Source: Anthopleura xanthogrammica (Eukaryota > Cnidaria > Anthozoa > Actiniaria > Actiniidae). Taken from it: a stretch of 64,000 bases of DNA. Every line of letters begins with the position of its first letter. The first letter of the stretch is position 1. The notes beneath the pieces are model-generated. The model saw nothing but the letters and a program-made list of their open reading frames with translations. It ran no database searches and was not told the origin of the DNA. The stretch spans positions 12,174,414 to 12,238,413 of the forward strand of contig OZ025216.1 in assembly GCA_964019055.1 (NCBI GenBank). The letters are read 5' to 3'. Below are positions 11,686 through 25,400 of the stretch, piece by piece. The translations under genes and the position numbers were made by a program.

Positions 11686-14600
11686 ATGGATTTTGCATCG
11701 ATGAACTACTTGTATATACTGATAGTGATTCTGGCAAATAAAGTCACAAGTACTGGTAAGTAACTTCTTTCTATAGATTACAATACAAACCCTTGGCAAA
11801 GCTTCTTCATAAATAATATAGATTTACTATTAAAACTGAGTTCCCAAATTGGATTTTTTTCTTTCTTTTCCTTCTTGGACAAATCTTGCCTGTTTTTGAT
11901 CTAAATCTAGCGATGCATTTTCTAAGAAAAGTCGAATTTGAAAACTAAAAATCTTCGTCCAACGTATTCATGTTACTAAATACGGAACTACATCAAATTT
12001 AAGGTGTGACTGGAGTCCTAAGTTAACTCAGTTCAAAGTAGTTTTTTAGAAAACTTTTCTCTCGGGAAATTTAATGCTCTTCTAAAAGCGAACAGAAAAA
12101 ATGAAGTTCTGACTTCATTTTCGAAATGTAATACAAAAAGGTTTACATCTTTGCGAGTTTTGAAGGAAAAAATGCTTCGTACGAAATAATTTATCGCGCG
12201 AAAACAGTTTCAGAAATCGAAATAATTTTCTCAGAAAAATCAACTTACTTCATTCTTATCTTCCTAAAACACACAAAATTTAACATGTAACAGAAAATTC
12301 CATTCAACTGAAAGTTACTGATGTGACATACATCTTAGTCCTAACTGAAACACGTAAAATATGTACAACTAAAATTCACTACGTTATGTGAGATGTAATC
12401 GATGAATCGTACATCGTACTTAGCGGTAAAACTGTTGGCTCTCAAAAAATAACTTGGGAAAAAAATTACGACTTCATAGGAATATAATTGGAATTTAACT
12501 TAATCGTAACTGTGCACTGAAATCATCTATAGAGCTGTTAAGTTGTGACGTTTTCCCGGGTCCAACTGCTCACAAAAACCGCTTAAATATGGAAAAAAAA
12601 ACCGCATGAAGAAAAAGTAAGAAAAATCTTTATAAAACTGGTTTTCGCTTTGGACCCGGAATTTGTTTTCCCATACGAATGACGTCACACTTAACAGCCC
12701 TATAGTGATGAACCTCGATTGACCGAATGGCCGCCACTTCACTGTCATATTTTTTTAAATTCATATTTTAGTTGACCGCTACATTACAATTATAGATTAG
12801 AATGACATCAACAAAGTTAGAAAGTTTGAGACAAAAATATTAAATTCTTGAGAAATTATGAGAATTTTAAGAACGTGAAAAACAGCACAACGAGGCTAGC
12901 AAGGAAACAGATCACTGAACACATACAAATCTCTGTAATTTTGATTCCAAATAGCTTCACTTGAATTCTATATATAGCAATTAAACTTTCCAAAAATACT
13001 TATTTCTGCTTGCTCTTTCTGATGGTGGTGCTTATTTTTTAAGATTAGGTTTTTATTCCTGATCGGAAGGTCAATGAAGGCCATATTCACACTCGGTCTA
13101 TAAGATATCCTATCCCCCGTTGGCATTTCTTTCATGAAATTTCGAAATAGCGGGATACTGGAATTGTTAAGATATGTATTTAAAGAACTATTGTTGTTCT
13201 ATGGAGTTTGAATAACATTTTTTGAATAACAGTTCTTAGAGACAAGTTTTCTTGTTTTGGAGACCGATAACTAGAATATATTCTTCAGTTTGTTATTAAT
13301 TACTGAACAGTGAAAACATCAGTATGACGCTCCTATGGATTCTAACTAACGATAAGTGTTCCGAGAGTTCGAGATCTTGTTATAACAGTTTGCACTTTCA
13401 AAGGTTCAAAGGTTCAAAGGTTTTTATTTACCACATATACACATATAAATTTACAGTGAAAAACGGAAATGAATAGGTGGAGGGTGCAAGAGAGACAACC
13501 CAAAGGGTTAAACAAGGTACTCTTGCACCCAGGACTAATTAACAAATAGTATGAAGCGTGGAGATTGCATAAGGCAATATTGATTTGATTGGTCAGTTTG
13601 AAAGTTAGCTTCTCAGTAATACAGCTCGTTAAAGTTTTCAAAGACAGGTGTCTATGGAATGTCATGGAAACGCTTTGATTGACGTCCACCTGCACTTTCT
13701 TCTTATTCTTTCTTCTTCAATGTATGGTTCTGACTCCCCTTAGTTATCGTTGCTATGTCCCACAAGCTCAACAAATGCTAGAATATCTGAGAATGCTGCA
13801 CAGTGATTGGTTCGAATTCGCTATTGTCTGAGTCGGAACCATGAATTCTGCACAGTGGTTCGCAACCAGATTGAGAATGATTAAAATACTATACAGTGAA
13901 TTTCCCACGAGTTGTCGTCGCGATAAATTATACGGTAGAGAGTCTTTCAGCCAAAATCTAGCTCTGTAGTATAAGATCTAGAATCGACTTTGCACTGAGA
14001 AAATGAGTATAACCTAGTTTCTATGACAACCATAATAAGATGACGTAATCTGAACATAAAAGGTGCCAGGTGTTCAATTTTGAAGACGTGCGCACGCTCA
14101 CGTGCAATGACGTCACTTCTAGATACTAATAACTAGACAAAAATATTAAATTCCTGAGAAGTTATGAGAATTTTAAAAATGTGAAAAACACCACAAAAAG
14201 GCTAGCAAGGAAACAGATCAATGAACACATACAAATCTCTGTAATTTTGATTCCAAATAGCTTCACTTGAATTCTATTTATAGCAATGAAACTTTCCAAA
14301 AATACATATTTCTGCTTGCTCTTTCTGATTGTGGTGCTCATTTTTTTATGATTAGGTTTTTATTTCTAAAAGTCAATGAGAGCCATATTGGCATTCGGTC
14401 TATAGCAAACGTTTTTAGTCCTAATTCATAAACACACAATCCAGCTAATCAGCTATATGTAGTTATTTGATATGACCCGTTAACCGATTGTATTCTCGTA
14501 TTTTGTTTTTTAGTTGGGGTTTGTCAAATTGGTCATGTCAAAAAGAGGCATTTTAGCGACACCATAGCAAACCACACCATCGTTGGAACCGTCATGTCAA

Positions 14601-16339
14601 CCATGAAAACTAAAGATCAAGACGAATGCGAGATGGAATGTCATCTTACTGTACCAGATCTGTGCTATATGTTCAACTACCATCCCTCGTCTAAGGTGTG
14701 TGAGCTGCTCTACAAGGATCGTGCAGCAGAGTACAAGGTGAAGAAGAAGGATGGATCTACATTTAAAACACGAAAGGTAGCGTTTTCGATTATTTAGTGT
14801 TGGAAAACAACATATTTACTTGTTACAAGCTCGTTACAAGCTTATTAAAGAGTGAATGAGCAAATGAATGGGAATAGACGGATGGGAAGGACGAAACATT
14901 TAGCACTTTCTACGCATCATTTAATCTTGTACTTAGTTGTTTTAAAGGCTACGGTTGTAGTTCTATCGGTACTGCATGGAGGGACAGTGGTCGAGTAAAG
15001 GCCCTTTCATACGATCGATTTTTTCGGCGATTTGAGGTGCGATTTTTTCGGCGATTTGAGGTGCGATTTTTGAGGCGATTTGAGGTGCGATTTTTTCGGC
15101 GATTTGAGGTGCGATTTTTTCGGCGATTTGAGGTGCGATTTTTGAGGCGATTTGAGGTGCGATTTTTTCGGCGATTTGAGGTGCGATTTTTGAGGCGATT
15201 TGAGGTGCGATTTTTTCGGCGATTTGAGGTGCGATTTTTGAGGCGATTTGAGGTGCGATTTTTGAGGCGATTTGAGGTGCGATTTTTGAGGCGATTTGAG
15301 GTGCGATTTTTGAGGCGATTTGAGGTGCGCCGGATTTTTACGGCGACAGGAAATCGCGCGTGGAACGACCGGCGATTTCACTACAGTTTTGGAAATTCAC
15401 GTCGCTGTGATATCGTAGGAGTTTTGAACAAGTTCAAATTGAACTGCGGTTTAGCTGCGATTTTCTGTCGGCGTAAATTCGCACCTCAAAGTCTTTCTGG
15501 ACTTGTAACCGAAGGCAAAAGAACAAGCCGAGCTATAATAGTTGTTTAAGAGACAAAACATATGCATTCCTAAGAGTTCCCGCCGTAGTTACATGCCTAC
15601 TCTGTTTTATATATTTATACAGTGTGAACCACGTTCTTGTGTTGTCGGTACGGCACAGCATTGCGTTGCCCTTGGTGACCAGAGCAACACCCTCTGTCTG
15701 AATTTCACCGGTCGCTGTAAGTATCCAGTTGCCATAGTAACCATATTGTAGTACTTAAGCCAGTTGAGTGATGTGTCATTAGCCATGCATGTGGTTTGGT
15801 TTTGTCATGTTTCTTGGCGTGTGTGGTGCTGTGGTATCGTTGTTTTACAATCTCACTTTTGTCTTTCAGTCATCAAAGCCAACACGGCTCCTGTGTGTGT
15901 TGGTGCTAAAAACGACAGTTACGGGACGTTCTTTGCTCCTGCTGATGGGAAAATCAAGACAATCAAGCTCGTGCACATTTCGGGAGGTATTGCTTCTTAT
16001 GGAAGTGATTTAAACGGAGCTCCAGGAAATTGGGGAACGGTGAATTCTGCAGATCCGGCTCGTCCACATCTTGAACTCCACGTCACTGATACCCAAAACT
16101 CAAGCATCACCCCTCCCCCCGGCTATCCCTTAGATAACATATATGGATCGATGCGCTATGATGTACCAGGCTTTACCGTCATGAGTCCAGAGCTCGTGTT
16201 CCCTGAGATTTCTCCACTTCTTGCTGTGACCAAGGGGAAAGAGTTCAGGATTTGGTTCGGTCAGGATCTCAGTAACATTCGTGAACATGATAACAAAGGA
16301 CAAACCTGTGCTGATGTGTACGTTTTCGTCTCCGATTGA
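11686..16339 (+). CDS. Secreted PAN/EGF-like protein, paralogue B
   Basis: Exons 11686-11755, 14514-14776, 15623-15716 and 15870-16339 join in phase into 298 residues. The signal peptide is MDFASMNYLYILIVILA. The PAN exon has the same cysteine layout as A. The EGF-like exon starts CEPRSCVVGTAQHC and includes an N-glycosylation sequon (NFT). The C-terminal domain has the conserved blocks VCVGAKNDSYGTFFAPADG and EFRIWFGQDL and ends YVFVSD. Intron 1 carries a MITE (12533-12699) and a retroposon tail (13399-13582); intron 2 carries a 24-bp minisatellite. Function inferred only as for A: an extracellular binding or adhesion protein. Confidence 0.85.
12533..12699. mobile_element. MITE family 3 with CTATAG target duplication
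   Basis: Termini AGCTGTTAAGT / CTTAACAGCC, arms including GACGTTTTCCCGGGTCC, flanked by CTATAG at 12527-12532 and 12700-12705. Paralogue C has the empty site (single CTATAG at 18715-18720). Paralogue D carries a shorter copy at 23197-23346 whose right flank has no matching duplication. Confidence 0.88.
13399..13582 (-). mobile_element. Truncated non-LTR retroposon 3' end with 8-bp tail repeat
   Basis: Read on the minus strand it ends AATAAAAACC followed by about three AACCTTTG units, typical of CR1/L2-like 3' tails. It interrupts the motif CAGTTTGCACTTTGATTGG, which is continuous in paralogues C (near 19050) and D (near 24003), so it inserted in unit B only. Confidence 0.75.
15013..15330. 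repeat. 24-bp minisatellite, about 13 units
   Basis: Units GGCGATTTGAGGTGCGATTT with TTTTCG or TTTGA variants alternate. As 24 is a multiple of 3, both strands have long repetitive open frames (RFFRRFEV on plus, SHLKSPQK on minus). It lies in intron 2 of paralogue B and is absent from the matching introns of C and D. The flanks (GGCCCTTTCATACGATCG) look like the end of a DNA transposon in which the repeat expanded. Confidence 0.9.
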
Positions 16340-17873
16340 AGACCTCTCTCTAGTAATTTACAGTCATTTCACATATTTTTGATTACTGTAGCGGGTTTCT
16401 TTTATGGCTTGGTTTTATTCGTTTAACTGACACGCGTTATAGAATATTTGACGTGCTCTTATCATAACCAGAGCAAATTTACTTTGATGAGATGTTCTGC
16501 CATCTAACATGGCCGCCGACAAGTGATGATACGACCTCTATATTAACCAAAATCTCTTGATAGATGTTACATAAGGACAAAGCATGCAATAATACCATCT
16601 ATTTTAGACTTATATACCTTGTTGTAGTCCAAAAACCAACTGTAAAAGGATCGGTAAGTTTTTTGACTGTTAACTTGAACGTTACACACTTATTTCAGTT
16701 CATAAATATGCGACGAGAACAGACCAAAACGTCTGGGTTTTTAATCATTTTTCTATTTTTTCTTCTTCTTCTTCTTTTGTTCCAGTTGTTGTTTGATTGT
16801 GTGTGTGTGTTTTTTTTTCTTCTTCTGTTTTTCGTTTTTTTGTTTTTTTTGTTTGTTTGTTTGTTTGTTTTGTGTGCCGTTTTTGTTTGGTCAGGGGCGG
16901 TAAGGGGGGGTCTCGGCACGGTTCACGAAAAATACCAGACGTTTAATTAAAAAACCCCGTTCACGATTTCACGAGAAACCCCCTTACCGTCCCTGTTTGG
17001 TAAAAAAGGCTAATTCAAACCTAATCCACGAGGAAGAATCGAAAAACTGGAAAATGCAGCCAAAAAATCCTCAAATCCAGGAGAGAAACAACAAGCAACT
17101 CTACACTTATAAAGGGTGCAATACCCAGGAATATCACAACGGCTTTCCTGCGTTCCGATTGGCTGTATTATTTTGATAGATAAACCCAGGTATGAATTGA
17201 GACTCGAACTCAATATCATGACATCGATCATCGTGGCGACAAAGTAGGATCTGGTGGACGTCAATCAAAGTGTTTTCATTACTTAAGTAACGCCATGAAA
17301 ACATCTCCTTTGATGACGCCCACCAGATTTAATTTATCTTGCATCGCGATGGTAAGTCGAAAAAAATTCCCTTGCTTTAGTGATACATCTCTACTGACGC
17401 CCACCATGCACTGAGATTTTATTTTGCATCGCGATGGTAAGTCGAAAACAATTCTCTTGCTTTAGTAATACATCTTCCTGACGCCCACCATGCACTGAGT
17501 TTTTATTTTGCGAAAAAATTTGCTTCAATTAGTGAAACGAGTTTAGGCCATTCATACATTACCCATATAGATTTATTACGGATTCGTTGTTAGCATCATG
17601 AAACAAATTGCAGTTCCATGACGAAAAAAGTTAAAATGACGAAAATTTAAATAAGATGTAGCGATTTTTTTTGTTTTGAAATAACTTGAAAACTGAATTA
17701 ACTTCCAATCACTTGACGAAGAAACGAAGAATCAATAATTACCTACATGTTAAACATAATCAATAATTCACATCTAATTTTCACCCCAAAGTATAATTTC
17801 ACGAAGAGGTTAGACAGATTATCTTAACTCGAGAAGACTTGAAGGTTGTTCAAACCAAGCTTAGCTCGTCAAC

Positions 17874-20800
17874 ATGGATTTTGCATCGATGAACTACTTG
17901 TATATACTGATAGTGATTCTGGCAAATAAAGTCACAAGTACTGGTAAGTAACTTCTTTCTATAGATTACAATACAACCCCTTGGCAAAGCTTCTTCATAA
18001 ATAATATAGATTTACGGTTAAAACTGAGTTCCCAAATTGGATTTTTTTCTTTCTTTTCCTTCTTGGACAAATCTTGCCTGTTTTTGATCTAAATCTAGCG
18101 ATGCATTTTCTAAGAAAAGTCGAATTTGAAAACTAAAAATCTTCGTCCAACGTATTCATGTTACTAAATACGGAACTACATCAAATTTAAGGTGTGACTG
18201 GAGTCCTAAGTTAACTCAACTCAAAGTACTTAGAAAAAATTCTTTATAAAACTTTTCTCTCGGGAAAATGAATGCTCTTCTAAAAGCGAACTGAAAAAAA
18301 TGAAGTTCTGAGTTCATTTTCGAAATGTAATACAAAAATGTTTACATCTTTGCGAGTTTTGAAGGGAAAAATGCTTCGTACGAAATAATTTAATTATCGC
18401 GCGAAAACAGTTCACTTCAGAAATCGAAATAATTTTCTCAGAAAAATAAACTTACTTACTTCTTACCTTCCTAAAACACACAAAATTTAACATGTAACAG
18501 AAAATTCCATTCAACTGGAAGCTACTGATGTAACATACATCTTAGTTCTAACTGAAATACGTACAAAAGATACAGAATTTACTGTTGAAAATACAACTCA
18601 AATTTATTGCGTTATGTGTAATCCATGAATCATACATTGTACTTAGCGGTAAAACTGTTGGCTCTCAAAAAGTAACCTGAATTTAATTCAATCGTAACTG
18701 TGCACTAAAATCATCTATAGTGTTGAACCTCAATAAGATATTTGAGTTGGATCTATCCTCACTATTCTATACCCGTTGGCATTTCTTTCATGAAATTTCG
18801 AAATAGCTGGATACTGGGATGGAATTGTTAAGATATGTATTTAAAGAACTATTGTAATTCTATGGAGTTTGAATAACATTTTTTGAATAACAGTTCTTAG
18901 AGACAATTTTCCTTGTTTTGGAGACCGATAATTACAATATATTCTTCAGTTTGTTATGAATTACTGAACAGTCGGAAATCGTCAGTATGACGCTCCTATG
19001 GATTCTAACTAACGATATGTGTTCCGAGAGTTCGAGATCTTGTTATAACAGTTTGCACTTTGATTGGTCATTTTGAAGGTTAGCTTCTCAGTATTACAGC
19101 TCGTTAAAGTTTTCAAAGACAGGTGTCGATGGAACGCCTTGATTTACGTCCACCTGCACTTTCTTCTTCGCGACAATGTATGGTTCCGACTCCCCTTAAT
19201 TATCGTTGCTATGTCCCACAAGCTCAACAAATTAGCTAGAATATCTCAGAATGCTGCCACAGTGATTGGTTCGAATTCGCTATTGTCTGAGTCGGAACCA
19301 GTGATTTGCAAAGTGTTATCATTGAAAACAACTGCAAATACTATACAGTGAATTCCCCACGAGTTGTCTTCACGATAAAGTCTTTCAGAAGCCAAAATCT
19401 GGCTCTGTAGTGCAAGATCTAGAATCAATTTTCCACTGAGAAAATGAGTATAACCTAGTTTCTATGACAACCATAATAAGATGACGTAATTGGTCCCCTA
19501 TCTGATGGGGACACCACGATCTGATGGTGACACCACGATCTGAACATAAAAGGTGGCAAGTTGTCCAATTTTGAAGACGTACACAAGCTCACGTACAATG
19601 ACGTCACTTCTAGATACTACGCGCGCTCTGATTGGTCGAAAGCTTGAAAAACCATGTTTATATCAGAGGACAGAAAACATGTCGGCTCAGCTCAAACTTT
19701 TTTTATATAAAAGAAATATGAAACGTTTTATAGTCCTAATTCATAAACACAATGTAGTCAATCCAGCTATATGTAGTTATTTGATGTGACCCGTTAACCG
19801 CCGATTGTATTCTTGTATTTTGTTTTTTAGTTGGGGTTTGTCAAATTGGTCATGTCAAAAAGAGGCATTTTAGCGACACCATAGTAAACCACACCATCGT
19901 TGGAACCGTCATGTCAACCATGAACACTAAAGATCAAGACGAATGCGAGAGGGAATGTCACCTGGCTGTACCCGACCAGTGCTATATGTTCAACTACGAT
20001 CCCTCGTCTAAGGTGTGTGAGCTGCTCCCATACAAAGATCGTGCAGCAGAGTACAAGGTGAAGAAGAAGGATGGATCTACATTCAAGACACGAAAGGTAT
20101 AGAGTGTTCGATTATTTAGTGTTGGAAACAATATATTTACTTGTTACAAGCTTATTAAATAGTGAATGAGCAAATGAATGGGAATAGACGGATGGGAAGG
20201 ACGAAACATTTAGCACTTTCTACAGATTTAATCTTGTACTTAGCTGTGAGCAAGCCTAAGGTTGTAGTTCTGATTGTAGTGAAGGTACAGTCCTAAGTAA
20301 GGACAGTGGTCGAGTAAGGAATTCCTACTGACAGCCACAACGACTAAGGGAGGTTTTTCTGTACTCTGCCGTATTTTGTATAGGACGACCAACAGACTTA
20401 ACTTGTAACAAGCCAAAAGAACAAGAGCATTATAAATTGTTTAGCAGACAAAACATATAACATTCCTAGGTGTTCCGTACTTCTAACATTACCTGCTCTC
20501 ATTCATATCTTTATCAGTGTGAACCACGTTCTTGTGTTGTCGGTACGGCACAGCATTGCGTTGCCCTTGGTAACCAGAACAACACCCTCTGTCTGAATTT
20601 CACCGGTCGCTGTAAGTATACAGTTACCATAGTAATCATATTGTAGTGCTTAAGCCAGTTGAGTGATGTGTCATAGCCATGCATGTGGTTTGGTTTTGTC
20701 ATGTTTCTTGGCGTGTGTGGTGTTGTAGTATCGTTGTTTTACAATCCCACTTTTGTCTTTCAGTCATCAAAGCCAACACGGCTCCTGTGTGTGTTGGAGC

Positions 20801-21236
20801 TAAAAACGACAGTTACGGGACGTTCTTTGCTCCTGCTGATGGGGAAATCAAGACAATCAAGCTCGTGTACATTTCGGGAGGGATTACTTCTTATGGAAGT
20901 AAAGCCGGGGGAGATCTAGGAAATTGGGGAACTAGAAATAGTGGAGATCCCCATCCACATCTTGAGCTCCACGTCACTGATACCCAGAACTCAATCATCA
21001 CCCCTCCGCCCGGCTATCCCTTAGATAACAAATGGAAAATGAGGCGCTACGGTGTACCAGGCTTCACCGTCATGAGTCCAGAGCTCGTGTTCCCTGAGAT
21101 TTCTCCACTTCTTGCTGTGACCAAGGGGAAAGAGTTCAGGATTTGGTTTGGTCAGGATCTAAAAAATGTCGGTGAAGATAACAACCGTGGAACAACTTGT
21201 GCTGATGTGTTCGTGTATTACGCTAATCAACCTTGA
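17874..21236 (+). CDS. Secreted PAN/EGF-like protein, paralogue C
   Basis: Exons 17874-17943, 19831-20096, 20518-20611 and 20764-21236 join in phase into 300 residues. The signal peptide matches B. The PAN exon has one extra codon (VCELLPYKDR against VCELLYKDR). The EGF-like exon is nearly that of B. The C-terminal domain varies most in its middle (SKAGGDLGNWGTRNSGDPH) and ends VYYANQP, like A rather than B. Intron 1 has the empty site for MITE family 3. A CTT microsatellite follows the stop, as in A. Confidence 0.85.
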
Positions 21237-21242
21237 GACTAC

Positions 21243-21338
21243 TTCTCCTTCTCCTTCTCCTTCTCTTTCTATCCTAACTTCTTCTTCTTCTTCTTCTTCT
21301 TCTCCTCCTCCTCCTCCTCCTTCTTCTTCTTCTTCCAG
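21243..21338. repeat. CTTCTC and CTT/CTC microsatellite in the 3' flank of paralogue C
   Basis: Homologous to the larger tract after paralogue A. Paralogues B and D lack it. Confidence 0.9.
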
Positions 21339-21739
21339 GCCAGTTTCGAACGCTTGATTTCAACATGAAAGAAGTCAATTCCCCAGAGCAAAGGGACTCT
21401 GATGAGATGTTCTGCCATCTAACATGGCCACCTTCAAGTGATGATACAAACCTCTATATTAACCACAACCTCTTAGATGTTACATAAGAACAAAGCATGC
21501 AATAATACCATCTATTTTAGGCTTATTTACCTCTTGTAGTCCACAAACCAATGTTGATTAAACTGTAAAAGGGTTAGTAAGTTGTTTGACTATTGACTTC
21601 AATTTAACGTTACACTTTCAGTTCATAAAAAGGCGACGAGCACAGACCAAGACGTCTGGTTTTTATCATTTTTTCTTTTTTTTCTTCTTCTTTTGTTCAG
21701 GTTGTTGTTGTTTGTTTGTTCGTTGCTGTTTTTCGTTTT

Positions 21740-21743
<4 letters not shown>

Positions 21744-21793
<50 letters not shown>
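21744..21793. repeat. GT dinucleotide microsatellite
   Basis: About 25 GT units in the spacer between C and D. At matching spacer positions A has a short GT plus poly-G run (10809-10840) and B a short GT plus poly-T run (16797-16818). Confidence 0.95.
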
Positions 21794-21794
<1 letters not shown>

Positions 21795-22487
21795 TTGTTT
21801 TTTTTTTGGTAAAAAAAGGCTAATTCGAGCCTAATCCACTTACCCACTACAGAGAAAGTTTCATGCATAAGAGAAGAAATTTACATTTGCAATTCGAAAT
21901 AATAACTGAATAAAAGATTTTGATTGAAAGAATCGAAAAACTAGAAAATGCAGCCAAAAAAAACGATCCTCAAATCGAAAGTGACAGAAGAGAATCGACA
22001 AGCAACTCTACACTCATAAAGGATGCAATACCAAGGAATATACAACGGCTTTCCTGTGTTCAGATTGGCTGTATTTTTTGGATAAACCCGTGTATGACCT
22101 CAATATAATTACATCGATCATCGTGGCGACAAAGTAGGATCTGGTGGACGTCAATCAAAGTGTTTTCATGATATTGTAGAGAAAATATAAAGTTCAAGGA
22201 CTCGTACCTGTAATGCCATGGAAACATCTCCTTGGATGACGTCCACCAGATTTTATTTTGAGTCGAAAAAATTTGCTTGCATTAGTGAAACGAGTTTAGA
22301 CCATTCACACATTATTTTCCAATCACTTGACGAAGAAACGAAGAATCAATAATTACCTACATGTTAAACATAATCAATAATTCACATCTAATTTTCACCT
22401 CAAATTATAATTTCACGAAGAGGTTAGACAGATTATCTTAACTCGAGAAGACTTGAAGGTTGTTCAAACCAAGCTTAGCTCGTCAAC

Positions 22488-25400
22488 ATGGATTTTACAT
22501 CGATGAACTACTTGTATGTACTGATAGTGATTCTGGCAAATAAAGTCACAAGTACTGGTAAGTAACTTCTTTCTATAGATTACAATACAAACCCTTGGCA
22601 AAGCTTCTTTATAAATAATACAGATTTACAGTTAAAACTTTTTTCCTTTTGGAAAAATCTTGCCTGTTTCTGATCTAAATCTAGCGAAGCATTTTCGAAT
22701 TCCTAAGAAAAGTTGAATTTGAAAACTAAAAATCCACGTCCAACGTATTCATGTTACTTAATTCGGAATTAAATAAAATTTAAGGTGTGTCTGAAGTTCT
22801 AAGTGAACTCAATTCAAAGTAATTAGAAAAAAGTTCTGACTTCATTTTCGAAATGTAATACAAAAATGTACGTTTACATCTTTGCGAGTTTTGAAGGAAA
22901 AAATGTGTCGTACGAAATAATTTATCGCGCGAAATCAGTTTCAGAAATTGAAATAATTTTCTCACAAAAATCAACTTACTTCATTCTTACCTTCCTAAAA
23001 CACACAAAATTTAACATGTAACAGAAAATTCCATTCAACTGGAAGCTACTGATGTGACATACATCTTAGTTCTAGTTGAAATACGTACAAAAGATACAGA
23101 ATATATTGTTGAAAATACAACTCAAATTTATTGCGTTATGTGTAATCCATGAATCATACATTGTACTTAGCGGTAAAACTGTAAAATCATCTATAGAGCT
23201 GTTAAGTTGTGACGTTTTTCCGGGTCCAACTGCTCAAATATGAAAAAAAACCGCATGAAGAAAACGTAAGAAAATCTTTATAAAGCTGGTTTTCGCTTTG
23301 GACCCGGAATTTGTGTTCCCATACGAATGACGTCACACTTAACAGCTTATTTGTTTCATTGTCATCATTTTTTAAATTCATATTTTAGTTGACCACTACA
23401 TTACAATTATAGATTAGAATGACATCAACAAAGCTAGAAAGTTTGAGACAAAAACATTAAATTCTTGAGAAATTATGAGAATTTTAAGAACGTGAAAAAC
23501 ACGACAACGAGGCTTGCAAGGAAACAGATCACTGAACACATACAAATCTCTGTAATTTTGATTCCAAATAGCTTCACTCAAATTCTATTTATAGCAATGA
23601 AACTTTCCAAAAATACATATTTCTGCTTGTTCTTTCTGATGGTGATGCTTATTTTTTAAGATTAGGTTTTTATTCCTGAAGGTCAATGAAGGCCACATTC
23701 AAACTCGGTCTATAAGATATCCTATCCCCCGTTGGTATTTCTTTCATGAAATTTCGAAATAGCGGGATACTGGAATTGTTAAGATATGTATTTAAAGAAC
23801 TATTGTGGTTCTATGGAGTTTGAATAACATTTTTTGAATAACAGTTCTTAGAGACAAGTTTTCTTGTTTTGGAGACCGATAATTACAATATATTCTTCAG
23901 TTTGTTATGAATTACTGAACAGTCGGAAATCGTCAGTATGACGCTCCTATGGATTCTAACTAACGATATGTGTTCCGAGAGTTCGAGATCTTGTTATAAC
24001 AGTTTGCACTTTGATTGGTCATTTTGAAGGTTAGCTTCTCAGTATTACAGCTCGTTAAAGTTTTCAAAGACAGGTGTCGATGGAACGCCTTGATTTACGT
24101 CCACCTGCACTTTCTTCTTCGCGACAATGTATGGTTCCGACTCCCCTTAATTATCGTTGCTATGTCCCACAAGCTCAACAAATTAGCTAGAATATCTCAG
24201 AATGCTGCCACAGTGATTGGTTCGAATTCGCTATTGTCTGAGTCGGAACCAGTGATTTGCAAAGTGTTATCATTGAAAACAACTGCAAATACTATACAGT
24301 GAATTCCCCACGAGTTGTCTTCACGATAAAGTCTTTCAGAAGCCAAAATCTGGCTCTGTATAGTGCAAGATCTAGAATCAATTTTCCACTGAGAAAATGA
24401 GTATAACCTAGTTTCTATGACAACCATAATAAGATGACGTAATTGGTCCCCTATCTGATGGGGACACCACGATCTGATGGTGACACCACGATCTGAACAT
24501 AAAAGGTGGCCAGGTGTCCAATTTTGAAGACGTGCGCACACTCACGTGCAATGACGTCACTTCTAGATACTACGCGCGCTCTGATTGGTCGAAAGCTTGA
24601 AAAACCATGTTTATATCAGAGGACAGAAAACATGTCGGCTCAGCTCAAACTTTTTTGATATTTAAAAGAAATATGAAACTTTTTATAGTCCCTATATTCA
24701 TAAACACACAATTTAGTCAATCCAGCTATTTGTAGTTATTTGATATGACCCGTTAACCGCCGATTGTATTCTTGTATTTTGTTTTTTAGTTGGGGTTTGT
24801 CAAATTGGTCATGTCAAAAAGAGGCATTTTAGCGACACCATAGTAAACCACACCATTGTTGGAACCGTCATGTCAACCATGAACACTAAAGATCAAGACG
24901 AATGCGAGAGGGAATGTCACCTGGCTGTACTAGACCAGTGCTATATGTTCAACTACCATCCCTCGTCTAAGGTGTGTGAGCAGCACTACAAGGATCGTGC
25001 ATCAGAGTACAAGGTGAAGAAGAAGGATGGATCTACATTCAAGACACGAGAGGTAGCGTGTTCGATTATTTAGTGTTGGAAAACAACGTATTTTCTCGTT
25101 ACAAGCTCGTTACAAGCTTATTAAAGAGTGAATGAGCAAATGAATGGGAATAGACGGATGGGAAGGACGAAACATTTAGCACTTTCTACAGATTTAATCT
25201 TGTACTTAGCTGTGAGCAAGCCTAAGGTTGTAGTTCTGATTGTAGTGAAGGTACAGTCCTAAGTAAGGACAGTGGTCGAGTAAGGAATTCCTACTGACAG
25301 CCACAACGACTAAGGGAGGCTTTTCTGTACTCTGCCGTATTTTGTATAGGACGACCAACAGACTTAACTTGTAACAAGCCAAAAGAACAAGAGCATTATA

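Noticed and set aside
15007..15549. Repetitive proteins on both strands (RRFEVRF and KSPQKSH repeats)
   Set aside because: Caused by a 24-bp tandem repeat inside an intron that is absent from sister copies.
19064..19351. 95-residue frame conserved identically at 24015-24302
   Set aside because: Conservation is explained by recent duplication of intron 1 between paralogues C and D; paralogue B has the frame broken by an insertion.
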